From: Frankiales bacterium
GTDB taxonomy: Bacteria > Actinomycetota > Actinomycetes > Mycobacteriales > SCTD01
Direction of reading: 5' to 3'
DNA: 34,529 nucleotides
Assembly: GCA_025464795.1 (NCBI GenBank)
Contig: JAODNB010000303.1
Coordinates: 1 to 34,529, forward strand
Position 1 is the stretch's first letter. Every line of letters begins with the position of its first letter. The position numbers and the translations under genes are program-made. This document shows positions 26,750 through 34,529 of the stretch, piece by piece. The notes below the pieces were generated by a model. It saw only the letters and a program-made list of their open reading frames with translations, was not told where the DNA came from and did no database searches.

Positions 26750-27004
26750 ATGGAACCCACCACCGAAGAGCTCCGGCAGCAGGCTTTCGACAAGGCCCGC
26801 GCCGCCCACGACGTCGGCTTCTTCTGGGACATCGTGAAGCACCTGCGCTCGTCGGCCTCCTTCGCGTCGGAGGACGGCTCGGGCGGAGGCCTCACCGGAT
26901 CGATCAGCGACGCGGTCGAGATCGTCCGCGAGCTCATGGGCAAGGACCTCGGCGACGACGAAGCCCTCCTCCGCGCCAAGTTCTCCGACTACCTGAAGAC
27001 CTGA
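26750..27004 (+). CDS. Small conserved-looking protein of unknown function
   Basis: I do not recognise this 84-residue acidic, soluble protein. It starts with a charged helix (residues 5-30, including AHDVGFFWDIVKHL), has a Gly/Ser-rich middle (44-49), and ends with two more predicted helices. It has no Cys, no signal peptide and no membrane segment. Codon use matches the neighbours, and the -10 spacing supports the start. It ends 4 nt from the stop codon of the convergent nuoD-like gene. Confidence 0.68.
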   Translation: MEPTTEELRQQAFDKARAAHDVGFFWDIVKHLRSSASFASEDGSGGGLTGSISDAVEIVRELMGKDLGDDEALLRAKFSDYLKT

Positions 27005-27008
27005 CCCG

Positions 27009-28076
27009 CTACTTGTCGATGTCGCCGACGGTGAAGAAGAAGGAGGCGAGGATCGCGGGCAGGTCCTGGACACGGGACCCGGGCAGCACCGAAGGCAGCG
27101 CCGACACGTTGTTGAACGAGGGCGTCCGCATCGCCAGCCGCCACGGCGTGGACGCTCCCCGCGACACCAAGAAGTAGCCGACCGCCCCGGACGGGGCCTC
27201 GGTCCACCGGTACGCGGACCCCTCGGGAGCGCGGACGGCCTTGGGCAGCTTGACGTTCACCGGGCCGGTCGGCAGCTGTGACAGGCAGGCGTCGACGAGG
27301 TCCAACGACACCGACACCTGCTGCTGGAGGCAGGAGAACCGCGCGGCCGCGTCGCCGGTCGTGCCCAGCACCACTGGGACGTCCAGGGAGGGGTAGAGCA
27401 GGTACGGGTCGTCGCGGCGAAGGTCGAGGTCGAGCCCCGACCCGCGGGCCACGGGACCTGACACCCCGTACGAGAGCGCGTCGGCGACCGACAGGACGCC
27501 CAGCCCCGCGAACGCAGCGAGGTCTAGCGCGGGGAGCGCTGAGCGCACGGCCGCGACCGCGGAGGAGCAGCGCGACGCCCAGCCCGCCGGGACGTCCTCC
27601 AGGAGCCCGCCCACTCGGGTGCAGACCACGTGGACCCGGCCGCCCGTGGCCTCCTCGAGCACCTGCTGCAGCGGCTCGCGCAGCAGGACGCAGGACGGCT
27701 CGACGTACCCGAGGAACATCAGGTGCGACAGCACTCGGTTGAGCTCGGCGAGCAGCATGCGCAGCCAGGTCGCGCGGGGCGGCACCTCCATGCCGAGGGC
27801 CTGCTCCACGACGAGCGCCACGCCCAGCTCGTTGTTGAACGCTGCGAGCCAGTCATGCCGGTTCGCGAGCATCAGGATCTGCCGGTAGTCCCGGACCTCG
27901 AACAGCTTCTCCGCACCGCGGTGCAGCGCCCCGACCACCGGCTCCGCCCAGGTGACGATGTCGGAGTCGAGCCCCAAGCGGAGCCGCAGCGAGCCGTGCG
28001 TGGACGGGTGGTGCGCGCCCAGCTCGAGGGTGATGTCAGAGGGCCCCGCGGCTGCTCCGATGCCGGCGACTGTCAC
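27009..28076 (-). CDS. Orphan NuoD-like (complex I 49-kDa) subunit
   Basis: This 355-residue homologue of NADH:quinone oxidoreductase subunit D stands without any other nuo gene nearby. Conserved features are HPSTHG (residues 23-28), LHRGAEK (51-57), the region [20 protein letters not shown] (99-118), and a C-terminal FFTVGDIDK that matches the usual FGEVDR end. Arg53 and Arg73 align without gaps with bovine Arg85 (methylated) and Arg105 (next to cluster N2); His27 aligns with the quinone-site His59, and His149 with His190. Trp76 replaces the quinone-site Tyr108. It is shorter than standard NuoD (about 400-440). The GTG at 28076 overlaps the MidA-like methyltransferase stop. From memory, Streptomyces has a similar second NuoD. 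Electron transfer function is uncertain. Confidence 0.85.
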   Translation of the reverse strand: MTVAGIGAAAGPSDITLELGAHHPSTHGSLRLRLGLDSDIVTWAEPVVGALHRGAEKLFEVRDYRQILMLANRHDWLAAFNNELGVALVVEQALGMEVPPRATWLRMLLAELNRVLSHLMFLGYVEPSCVLLREPLQQVLEEATGGRVHVVCTRVGGLLEDVPAGWASRCSSAVAAVRSALPALDLAAFAGLGVLSVADALSYGVSGPVARGSGLDLDLRRDDPYLLYPSLDVPVVLGTTGDAAARFSCLQQQVSVSLDLVDACLSQLPTGPVNVKLPKAVRAPEGSAYRWTEAPSGAVGYFLVSRGASTPWRLAMRTPSFNNVSALPSVLPGSRVQDLPAILASFFFTVGDIDK

Positions 28077-28966
28077 CCGCCCATCCAACCGTCCGTCAGG
28101 CCGACCCGCTGCACCAGCCACCCGAAGCCACCCAGGCCGGCCGGGTCCAGGAGCTCGGCGGCTTGCGATGCCCGCTCGAGTCCGAGCGCGTACGAGGGGT
28201 CCGCTGCGTCCGGGAGGGTGGCGCGGATCCCCAAGGCGTGCAACGCGGCCCGCTGGGTCATCAGCTCGGCCCCGGTCGCCGCTGCGCAGGAGTCCAGGGC
28301 CACGTGCGCGGTGAGGTCGCGCGCACCGTCCGGGACAGGTGGGACCTGCAGCCCGTCCCGATAGCCGGTCAGCGTCGGGCGCCGGGTCTCCATGACGTGG
28401 CCGTAGTCGATCGCGACGGCGGCTCCCCGAGTCACCCTGGAGACGGCCTGCGCCCAGGCCTCGTCGCGGGACCAACCGTCCTCGACGCGAGCGCCGGCGG
28501 GCCACCAACGATCGGCCCAGGCCGAGTCCACCGGGTCACCGAGGGACTCACTGCCGTCAGGTGCGACGAGGACCTCACGCCCGTTCTCCAGGACCTGCAG
28601 CGGCACAGCGTCCAGCCACTCGTTGGCAACCAGGAGCCCTGTCAGCACAGGGATCTCGGAGGTCCAAGCGAAGGGCACGTCGGCGTCCGCGACGTCCACG
28701 CCGGTCAGCCGCCAGCGCTCGGGGACGTCACCGAGCCCGAGCAGCAGCTCTCCGCGGCCCGCGCCGACATCGACCAGGTCGAAGGGGTCCGGGAAGCCGA
28801 GAGCTGCATCCACGCGGTGGGCGAGCCGCAGCACCGCCTCCGCGAACAGCGGGACGGCGACGTTCGTGCGGAAGTGCTCGCCCGGCACCTCGTGCCGGAA
28901 GAAGCCGGAGGACCCGTAGAGCGCCTCGTTCCACGCCGAGCGCCAAGATGTCGCCATGGTGCACAT
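28073..28966 (-). CDS. MidA/NDUFAF7-family SAM-dependent methyltransferase
   Basis: This 297-residue class I methyltransferase shows motifs of the MidA/NDUFAF7 family (Methyltransf_28). Motif I is DVGAGRG (66-72). [11 protein letters not shown] (114-124) corresponds to the ANExLDAxP motif, and AIDYGH followed by a TLTGYRDG segment and DLTAHV are also typical. The mitochondrial member dimethylates Arg85 of NDUFS2, the NuoD homologue. Here the gene overlaps a nuoD-like gene by 4 nt (GTGA), which supports the same enzyme-substrate relation. The ATG at 28966 is the first after a stop; the ATG at 28957 is equally possible. There is no ribosome binding site. The start interlocks with that of the divergent thioesterase gene. 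Confidence 0.82.
   Translation of the reverse strand: MCTMATSWRSAWNEALYGSSGFFRHEVPGEHFRTNVAVPLFAEAVLRLAHRVDAALGFPDPFDLVDVGAGRGELLLGLGDVPERWRLTGVDVADADVPFAWTSEIPVLTGLLVANEWLDAVPLQVLENGREVLVAPDGSESLGDPVDSAWADRWWPAGARVEDGWSRDEAWAQAVSRVTRGAAVAIDYGHVMETRRPTLTGYRDGLQVPPVPDGARDLTAHVALDSCAAATGAELMTQRAALHALGIRATLPDAADPSYALGLERASQAAELLDPAGLGGFGWLVQRVGLTDGWMGG
28944..28949 (+). promoter_or_regulatory. Weak -10 candidate for the thioesterase gene
   Basis: CAAGAT ends exactly 6 nt before the ATG at 28956, matching the leaderless spacing, but only the A2 and T6 positions fit TAnnnT. It lies within the first codons of the opposite gene. Confidence 0.3.
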
Positions 28967-29387
28967 CGGTCAGACCATCGGTATGTCAGTCGTGGAGCGT
29001 GCGGAAGGGCGGTCCGTGCTGACGTGGGACGCGCAACCGGAGTACGGGTTCCCGACGGCGTCGGGCCAGGTCATCCACGGAGGCATGGTCACCACGATCC
29101 TGGACAGTGCCATGGGGGGTGCCACCTGGTCGGTACTGACCGACGACGAGGTGTTCCTGACCGCGGACCTGCGGGTGGAGTTCTACCGGGCGACGCGACC
29201 AGGTCAGCTCACAGCGAAGGGCCTGGTGATCAAGCGGACCTCCCGGCTCGTCTTCGCGTCCGCCGAGCTGTTCGATGCTGAGGAGAGGCTGCTCGCGAGC
29301 AGCCGCTGCACCCAGACGGTCCTGCCGGCAACCGGCGGCGCAGCCCGTCCCGACCCTTCGAAGCGGGGGTTCGACGCCCGGGGCTGA
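28956..29387 (+). CDS. Hotdog-fold thioesterase, PaaI type
   Basis: This 143-residue acyl-CoA thioesterase-like protein has a hotdog fold. The signature VIHGGMVTTILDSAMG contains the HGG turn and the catalytic Asp on the long helix; LTADLRVEFYRAT follows as the next strand. PaaI-type enzymes hydrolyse aryl- or acyl-CoA; the substrate here is unknown. The ATG at 28956 gives [10 protein letters not shown], similar to family N-termini; the GTG at 28959 would do as well. The last ~20 residues are a disordered Pro/Arg-rich tail. It is divergent from the MidA-like gene with interlocking start codons. Confidence 0.85.
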   Translation: MVHIGQTIGMSVVERAEGRSVLTWDAQPEYGFPTASGQVIHGGMVTTILDSAMGGATWSVLTDDEVFLTADLRVEFYRATRPGQLTAKGLVIKRTSRLVFASAELFDAEERLLASSRCTQTVLPATGGAARPDPSKRGFDARG

Positions 29388-29454
29388 GGACCGGCAAACC
29401 GGTGAAGACCTGCCGAACGTGATTCGGGTCGGCGGTGACTTAGGGCACAAGGCC

Positions 29455-29482
29455 TTGCACCGCCGTTTCTCAGCGTTACCCT
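29455..29482 (+). promoter_or_regulatory. Promoter of the pantothenate/NAD/CoA operon
   Basis: TTGCAC (29455-29460), a 16-nt spacer, then TACCCT (29477-29482). Transcription would start near 29489, giving a leader of about 40 nt before the first gene at 29529. The only other structure in this 141-nt gap is a 5-bp hairpin, ACCGG-CAAA-CCGGT (29390-29403), possibly a weak terminator for the thioesterase gene. Confidence 0.42.
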
Positions 29483-29528
29483 CGTCGCAACACGTCCGGT
29501 ACCCCTACGAAGGACTGGAACGGCTCTC

Positions 29529-30389
29529 ATGAACGCACCTGTGCGCCCTGACGCTGCCCGCCTGCGGGTCGGTGTGGTCGGTGCTGGCCGGGTGGGGTCC
29601 GTGCTGGGCGCCGCTCTGCGTCGGGCGGGTCATGACGTCGTGGCGGTCAGCGCCGTCAGCGAGGCGTCCAGGGAACGGGCCGCGCGGCTGCTCCCCGGTG
29701 TCCCGGTGCTCAGCCCTGACGAGGTCGTGAGCCGGTCGACCCTCGTGCTGCTCGCGGTCCCCGACGATGTCCTTGCCGGCCTGGTCCAGGGGCTCGCCGA
29801 TCTGGCTTCCTGGCAGCCCGGGCAGCTCGTCGTCCACGTCAGCGGGCGCCACGGCTTGGCTGTGCTGGCCCCTGCCGTCGGGGCACTGCCGATGGCGATC
29901 CACCCGGCACTGCCGTTCAGCGGTGCGGACGTCGACCTGGCCGGTGCCAGCTTCGGTGTGACCGCTCCTGAGGTCTTGTGCCCCATCGCCGAGGCGCTCG
30001 TGCTCGAGATGGGTGGCCGTCCGGTCTGGGTCTCGGAGGAGCTGCGCCCGCTGTGGCATGCGGCTCTCGCCCACGGTGCGAACCACCTGGTCACCCTCGT
30101 CGCAAGTGCGGCCGACATGCTCCGCGAGGCCGGCGCCGAGGACCCAGGGGCCGTCCTCGGTCCGTTGCTCCAGGCAGCCCTGGACGGCGCCCTGCAGCGC
30201 GGCGACGGGGCCCTGACCGGACCGGTGAGCCGGGGTGACGCGGGCACGGTCGCGGCCCACCTCGAGGTCATCCCCGACGCGGTGCGCCCTGCGTACCTCG
30301 CTCTCGCACGGCTCACCGCGGACCGTGCCCTCGCCGCCGGGCGCCTCAAGTCGCAGCAGGCCGAGGGCCTCCTCGGAGTGCTGGCATGA
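29529..30389 (+). CDS. Rossmann-fold DUF2520 protein, dehydrogenase-like
   Basis: This 286-residue protein has an N-terminal NAD(P)-binding domain with GAGRVG (residues 18-23) and a helical C-terminal domain of the DUF2520 type, a fold like 6-phosphogluconate dehydrogenase or ketopantoate reductase. The motif [10 protein letters not shown] near residue 120 and a HGANHLV motif near residue 180 are typical of DUF2520. It overlaps panC by 4 nt (ATGA). panB and panE are absent here, so it may be a reductase of the pantothenate branch; this is inference. The ATG at 29529 lacks a strong ribosome binding site. Many members are annotated only as Rossmann-like. Confidence 0.82.
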   Translation: MNAPVRPDAARLRVGVVGAGRVGSVLGAALRRAGHDVVAVSAVSEASRERAARLLPGVPVLSPDEVVSRSTLVLLAVPDDVLAGLVQGLADLASWQPGQLVVHVSGRHGLAVLAPAVGALPMAIHPALPFSGADVDLAGASFGVTAPEVLCPIAEALVLEMGGRPVWVSEELRPLWHAALAHGANHLVTLVASAADMLREAGAEDPGAVLGPLLQAALDGALQRGDGALTGPVSRGDAGTVAAHLEVIPDAVRPAYLALARLTADRALAAGRLKSQQAEGLLGVLA

Positions 30390-31174
30390 ACGTCGTCTCC
30401 ACGCGCGAAGAGCTTGCGGTCGCGCGCAAGGAGCTCCCCGGGCGCGTGGCCGTCGTCATGACCATGGGCGCGTTGCACGACGGGCACGTCGAGCTCGTCC
30501 GCCAGGCCCGTACCCAGGCCGACTCCGTCGTCGTCACGATCTTCGTCAACCCCCTGCAGTTCGGCGCGAACGAGGACCTCAGCACCTACCCCCGCACGCT
30601 CGACCAGGACCTCGCGCTGCTCGACGGCCTCGCCGACGTGGTCTTCACCCCGACTCCTGAGGTGGTCTACCCGACGGAGGCGCTCGTTCGCGTCAGCGCG
30701 GGCGCACTGGGCACCGTGTTCGAGGGTGCGTCACGACCCGGCCACTTCGACGGTGTGCTCACCGTCGTGCTGAAGCTCATGCACCTCACGACGCCGGATG
30801 TCGCGCTGTTCGGCCAGAAGGACGCCCAGCAGCTCGCAGCCATCCGACGGATGGTGAGCGACCTCGACGTCCCGGTGAAGGTGGTCGCGGTGCCGACCGT
30901 CCGGGAGCCCGACGGCCTCGCGATGTCGAGCCGCAACCGCTACCTCACCGACGAGCAGCGCTCGACCGCGCTGCTGCTCAGCAAGGCCCTGCGGACGCGC
31001 GACGTCGCCGCAGGAAGGGCGCTGTTCGACAGCAGCAGCGCCGACCTCGACTACCTCGAGCGCGTGGACTCGTCCACCTTCGAGGTGACACCTGAGGGTG
31101 ATCTGCTGATCATCGCCGCCAAGGTGGGTACGACCCGGCTGCTCGACAACCTCCCCCTGAAGGACAACAGCTGA
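30386..31174 (+). CDS. panC: Pantothenate synthetase
   Basis: This 262-residue enzyme condenses pantoate and beta-alanine with ATP to make pantothenate. The nucleotide motif TMGALHDGH is at residues 26-34. [17 protein letters not shown] and the KMSKS-like MSSRN follow in order. The enzyme is shorter than usual (about 280-310): the C-terminal helical part after [12 protein letters not shown] is reduced by roughly 20 residues, and the tail after RLLDNLPL is missing. All catalytic motifs are intact. It overlaps DUF2520 by 4 nt and panD by 1 nt. Confidence 0.95.
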   Translation: MNVVSTREELAVARKELPGRVAVVMTMGALHDGHVELVRQARTQADSVVVTIFVNPLQFGANEDLSTYPRTLDQDLALLDGLADVVFTPTPEVVYPTEALVRVSAGALGTVFEGASRPGHFDGVLTVVLKLMHLTTPDVALFGQKDAQQLAAIRRMVSDLDVPVKVVAVPTVREPDGLAMSSRNRYLTDEQRSTALLLSKALRTRDVAAGRALFDSSSADLDYLERVDSSTFEVTPEGDLLIIAAKVGTTRLLDNLPLKDNS

Positions 31175-31647
31175 TGCTCCGCACCATGCTCACGAGCAAG
31201 ATCCACCGCGCCACCGTCACCCAGGCCGACCTGCACTACGTGGGCTCGGTGACCGTGGACCAGGACCTGCTGGACGCGGCAGACCTGTACGAGGGCGAGA
31301 AGGTCGCCATCGTCGACGTCACCAACGGGGCGCGGATCGAGACCTACACGATCGCCGGGCCGCGCGGGTCCGGCGTCATCGGCATCAACGGCGCCGCGGC
31401 TCGGCTCATCCACCCTGGTGACCTGGTCATCCTCATCGCGTACGGGCAGATGGACGACGAGGAGGCACGCACCCGCAAGCCGCACGTGGTGTTCGTCGAC
31501 GCGGACAACAAGGTGATCGGCACCGGTAGCGACCCGGCCGAGGCGCTCCCCGAGACCGGCCTCGTCCGCGGGGACCTGCGCTACCCGAGCGACCCCCGTG
31601 ACACGCACGTGGGCAGCTACGACGACGACCCGACGCTCGTCTGGTGA
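31174..31647 (+). CDS. panD: Aspartate 1-decarboxylase precursor
   Basis: This pyruvoyl enzyme makes beta-alanine from aspartate for the adjacent panC. It is made as a proenzyme of 157 residues that cleaves itself between Gly24 and Ser25 (HYVGSV), Ser25 becoming the pyruvoyl group. Lys9 and the segment [11 protein letters not shown], with its Arg and Tyr, are also conserved. The C-terminus is about 20 residues longer than in E. coli or mycobacterial PanD and is acidic. The start overlaps the panC stop (TGATG). Confidence 0.95.
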   Translation: MLRTMLTSKIHRATVTQADLHYVGSVTVDQDLLDAADLYEGEKVAIVDVTNGARIETYTIAGPRGSGVIGINGAAARLIHPGDLVILIAYGQMDDEEARTRKPHVVFVDADNKVIGTGSDPAEALPETGLVRGDLRYPSDPRDTHVGSYDDDPTLVW

Positions 31648-31651
31648 CTCC

Positions 31652-33259
31652 GTGACAGCAGCCACCCGGCTGCTCGCTCCTGACCCCGGCTGGACGGTGA
31701 CGACGGACGTCGTCGTCGTCGGTTCGGGCGTGGCCGGGCTCATGACCGCGCTCCACGCGACCCGCGCCGGACGCGTGCTGGTCGTCACCAAGGTGCACGT
31801 CGACGACGGTTCGACGCGCTGGGCGCAAGGCGGGGTCGCCGCCGCCCTGGGCACGGACGACTCGCCGCACGAGCACGAGCTGGACACCCTCGAAGCGGGG
31901 GTGGGCATCTGCGACCTCGAGGCGGTGCGGGTCCTCTGCGAGGAGGGCCCTGCGCGACTGCGTGAGCTCATCACCCTCGGCGCGGCGTTCGACCTCGATC
32001 CCGCCGGCGAGCTGCTGCTCACCCGCGAGGGGGGCCACCACCGGGACCGCATCGTGCACGCCGGCGGGGACGCCACGGGAGCGGAGGTCAGCCGCGCCCT
32101 CGTCGCGGCCGTCCTGGCTCACCCGCGGATCCAGCTGATCGAGCACGCGCTCGTCCTGGACCTGCTGCGCACCGCGGACGGGCGCGCCGCCGGGGTGACC
32201 CTGCACGTGCTGGGCGAGGGGACGCAGGACGGAGTCGGGGCCGTCATGGCGAGGGCTGTGGTCCTCGCGACGGGCGGCATGGGTCAGGTCTTCTCGAGCA
32301 CGACCAACCCCTCGGTCTCCACCGGGGACGGGGTCGCTCTCGCGCTGCGCGCCGGCGCCGAGGTCACGGACCTCGAGTTCGTGCAGTTCCACCCGACCGC
32401 GCTGTGGCTGGGCCCCGACGCGACCGGACAGCAGCCGCTCATCAGCGAGGCCGTTCGCGGCGAGGGCGCGTTCCTGGTGGACGGGGACGGTGAGCGGATC
32501 ATCACGACCGCGGACCACCCGCTCGCGGACCTCGCCCCCCGGGACGTGGTCGCGAAGGCCATCACCCGGCGGATGCAGGCCCTCGGCACCGACCACGTCT
32601 TCCTCGATGCCCGTGGCGTTCCCGGGATCGCTGACCGCTTCCCGACGATCGTCGCCCGTTGCCGGCAGGAGGGCGTGGACCCGGTGACCGACCTGATCCC
32701 GGTCGCGCCCGCGGCGCACTACGCGAGCGGAGGTGTGCGGACGGACCTGCACGGTCGTACGTCGGTGCCCGGCCTGTACGCCTGTGGTGAGGTCGCGTGC
32801 ACGGGGGTGCACGGGGCCAACCGGCTCGCCTCCAACTCGCTGCTCGAGGGCCTGGTGTTCGCCGGGCGCATCGGTGCTGACCTCGAGGCCGGTCTTCCCG
32901 AGCAGGGGCTGACCGCGCGACAGGGGCGCGAGCAGGTGCTGCTCGACCCGACCACCCGCCCGGAGCTCGCCCGCACGATGACCGAGGGCTCCGGAGTGCT
33001 GCGCAGCGCTGATTCCCTTGCCGCCACGGCCAAGGCGCTGCTCGCTCTCGAGGGCCGCGACAGCGCTGCACCCTCACCTGCTGCCTGGGAGGCGACCGGT
33101 CTGCATGCCGTCGCCACCGCCCTCGTTGCTGCGGCGCAGCGTCGGGAGGAGACCCGCGGCGCGCACTGGCGGGAGGACTTCCCCCTGGCGTCGGACTCCT
33201 GGCGCGGGCACCTCGTCACGACCCTGAGCGGGACCACCTACCAGCCCGTGGAGGACTGA
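31652..33259 (+). CDS. nadB: L-aspartate oxidase
   Basis: This 535-residue flavoenzyme oxidises aspartate to iminoaspartate, the first step of de novo NAD synthesis. The FAD-binding motif VVVGSGVAGLMTAL lies near residue 22. STRWAQGGVAAALG, HAGGDATG, FVQFHPTAL, SEAVRGEGA and the C-terminal GANRLASNSLLEGLVF follow as in the succinate dehydrogenase/NadB family. The GTG at 31652 is 4 nt after the panD stop. An upstream extension is rejected because it would overlap the end of panD. nadA, usually a neighbour in bacteria, is not in the window. Confidence 0.94.
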   Translation: MTAATRLLAPDPGWTVTTDVVVVGSGVAGLMTALHATRAGRVLVVTKVHVDDGSTRWAQGGVAAALGTDDSPHEHELDTLEAGVGICDLEAVRVLCEEGPARLRELITLGAAFDLDPAGELLLTREGGHHRDRIVHAGGDATGAEVSRALVAAVLAHPRIQLIEHALVLDLLRTADGRAAGVTLHVLGEGTQDGVGAVMARAVVLATGGMGQVFSSTTNPSVSTGDGVALALRAGAEVTDLEFVQFHPTALWLGPDATGQQPLISEAVRGEGAFLVDGDGERIITTADHPLADLAPRDVVAKAITRRMQALGTDHVFLDARGVPGIADRFPTIVARCRQEGVDPVTDLIPVAPAAHYASGGVRTDLHGRTSVPGLYACGEVACTGVHGANRLASNSLLEGLVFAGRIGADLEAGLPEQGLTARQGREQVLLDPTTRPELARTMTEGSGVLRSADSLAATAKALLALEGRDSAAPSPAAWEATGLHAVATALVAAAQRREETRGAHWREDFPLASDSWRGHLVTTLSGTTYQPVED

Positions 33260-33261
33260 CC

Positions 33262-34140
33262 GTGCTGTCCCGTCACGCTCTCGACGCCCTCGCGGCCGCC
33301 GGGCTCGATGCCGCTGCTGTCGAGGAGCTCGCCCACCGCACCGTTGCCGAGGACCTCGCCGGCGGAGTTGACGTCACGAGCACGGCGACCATCCCCGAGG
33401 GCCTGGTCGGCACCGCGGCCTTCGTGCCGCGTGAGGCCGGAGTCGTCGCCGGGATCGGCGTCGCGATGGCCTGCATCGAGGCCGTCGGCCCGGTGAGCTG
33501 GGACCTGGTGCGAGGCGACGGTCCGGCGGCCCAGGGCGAGACCGTTCTGCAGATGACCGGTCCCGTCCGGACCCTGCTGACCGGTGAGCGCTCCGCCCTC
33601 AACCTGCTGTGCCACCTGTCCGGGGTCGCGACACAGACCGCCCTGTGGGTCGCGGCCGTCGAGGGCACCGGCGCCCGGATCCGTGACACCCGCAAGACCA
33701 CCCCTGGGCTGCGCGCGCTGGAGAAGGCCGCCGTCGTCGTCGGCGGTGGGCTCAACCACCGCATGGCGCTCTCCGACGCAGCGCTGGTGAAGGACAACCA
33801 CGTCGTGGCGGCCGGTGGCGTGACGCAGGCCTTCCAAGCCGTACGTGCCATGTGGCCGGGACTCGACGTCGAGGTCGAGTGCGACACCCTCGAGCAGGTC
33901 TCCGAGGTCGTCGCGGCCGGTGCGGACCTCGTCCTGCTGGACAACATGAGCCTCGAGGACATGAGCGCCGCTGTCGCCCTCTGCAAGCCCAAGGGCGTCC
34001 GGACGGAAGCCTCCGGAGGCCTGACCCTCGACCGCGCCCGGCCCGTCGCCGAGACGGGCGTGGACTTCCTCTCCGTCGGCGCTCTCACCCACTCCGCCCC
34101 GGTCCTGGACCTCGGGCTCGACCTGCGCCTCGGAGCCTGA
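33262..34140 (+). CDS. nadC: Nicotinate-nucleotide pyrophosphorylase (carboxylating)
   Basis: This 292-residue enzyme converts quinolinate and PRPP into nicotinate mononucleotide with loss of CO2, the third step of NAD synthesis. Conserved stretches are RDTRKTTPGLR, GGGLNHRMALSDAALVKDNH, VEVECD and LLDNM, ending in EASGGL and SVGALTHS. The start is GTG 33262, only 2 nt after nadB. The product pyrophosphate could be handled by the soluble Ppa encoded in this window. Confidence 0.96.
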   Translation: MLSRHALDALAAAGLDAAAVEELAHRTVAEDLAGGVDVTSTATIPEGLVGTAAFVPREAGVVAGIGVAMACIEAVGPVSWDLVRGDGPAAQGETVLQMTGPVRTLLTGERSALNLLCHLSGVATQTALWVAAVEGTGARIRDTRKTTPGLRALEKAAVVVGGGLNHRMALSDAALVKDNHVVAAGGVTQAFQAVRAMWPGLDVEVECDTLEQVSEVVAAGADLVLLDNMSLEDMSAAVALCKPKGVRTEASGGLTLDRARPVAETGVDFLSVGALTHSAPVLDLGLDLRLGA

Positions 34141-34141
34141 C

Positions 34142-34529
34142 GTGCTGCTCACCGTCGACGTCGGCAACACCAACATCGTGCTCGGCCTGTTCGACGGGGA
34201 CCACCTGTTCAGCAGCTACCGGCTGCGCACGGACTCCCGGGTCACGGCGGACGAGCTCGCACTGCTCTTCAACGGGTTGCTGTCGCGTCACCCCCAGCCA
34301 GACGGGGTGGCGGTCTGCTCGACCGTCCCTCAGGTGCTCGACCAGCTGCGCCTGATGTTCGACCGCTACTACGCCGACGCGCACACGGTCGTCGTCGGAC
34401 CAGGCGTGAAGACCGGCGTGGCGCTGATGTACGACAACCCGAAGGAGGTCGGGCCGGACCGCATCGTGAACACCTTGGCGGCCCACACCCTGTACGGCGG
34501 CCCGGCGATCGTCGTCGACTTCGGCACCT
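34142..34529 (+). CDS. coaX: Type III pantothenate kinase, C-terminus off the window
   Basis: This enzyme phosphorylates pantothenate, the first step of CoA synthesis, and unlike CoaA is not usually feedback-inhibited by CoA. Only 129 residues are in the window. The phosphate-binding motif DVGNTNIVLG (residues 6-15), the GPDR motif in VGPDRIVN and VVDFGT at the edge identify the family. The GTG at 34142 lies 1 nt after nadC, so it is the sixth gene of the same operon and uses the product of panC. Confidence 0.94.
   Translation, partial: MLLTVDVGNTNIVLGLFDGDHLFSSYRLRTDSRVTADELALLFNGLLSRHPQPDGVAVCSTVPQVLDQLRLMFDRYYADAHTVVVGPGVKTGVALMYDNPKEVGPDRIVNTLAAHTLYGGPAIVVDFGT

Noticed and set aside
29388-29528. 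Riboswitch in front of the pantothenate/NAD operon
   Set aside because: Only a 5-bp hairpin is seen, with no conserved riboswitch core that I recognise.

Overview
The window is 34.5 kb of strongly GC-rich DNA. Codons end overwhelmingly in G or C, GTG starts are frequent, and genes are tightly packed with 1-8 nt overlaps. Gene content and order point to a high-GC actinobacterium. From memory, two blocks are collinear with Streptomyces: the bldG/hppA/topA/tmk-holB block, and the ppa/dacB/tilS/hpt/ftsH/fol/pan/nad/coaX block. I cannot name the genus. I saw no insertion sequence, prophage, CRISPR array or other sign of transfer, so this is core chromosome.

Layout. (1) 1-6.6 kb: the 5' part of a DEAD/DEAH helicase on the minus strand; divergently, the anti-sigma antagonist bldG and a degenerate GHKL partner; the proton-pumping pyrophosphatase hppA; and a sortase-anchored surface protein. 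(2) 6.6-14 kb: a methyltransferase, topA, a transporter-thymidylate kinase fusion and holB. (3) 14-18.2 kb: tRNA-Thr(CGT), prfC, an ECF sigma/anti-sigma pair facing a small membrane protein, a VOC-fold protein and the soluble pyrophosphatase ppa. (4) 18.3-27 kb: dacB, a zincin, tilS, hpt, ftsH, then folP/NTF2-like/folB/folK/DUF3180 and a small unknown protein. (5) 27-29.4 kb: a minus-strand pair, a MidA/NDUFAF7-family methyltransferase followed by an orphan NuoD, facing a hotdog thioesterase. (6) 29.5 kb to the end: a cofactor operon, DUF2520-panC-panD-nadB-nadC-coaX, cut by the window edge.

How the genes work together. Region 6 makes pantothenate, commits it to CoA, and makes nicotinate mononucleotide for NAD. 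Region 4 holds the pterin steps of folate synthesis, without folE. tmk and holB link dTTP supply to the polymerase III clamp loader. hppA and ppa both dispose of pyrophosphate. bldG with its neighbour, and the ECF pair, are regulatory switches.

Best leads. The first is the overlapping pair of a MidA/NDUFAF7-like methyltransferase and an orphan NuoD: the NuoD keeps the arginine that NDUFAF7 methylates in mitochondrial complex I, but has Trp in place of the quinone-binding Tyr. The second is the ftsH start region, where a hairpin lies between a strong but distant ribosome binding site and the only possible start codon. The third is the BldG partner, in which all three ATP-binding boxes are degenerate. 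A repeated TAnnnT-N6-start arrangement suggests that several genes are expressed from leaderless mRNAs.
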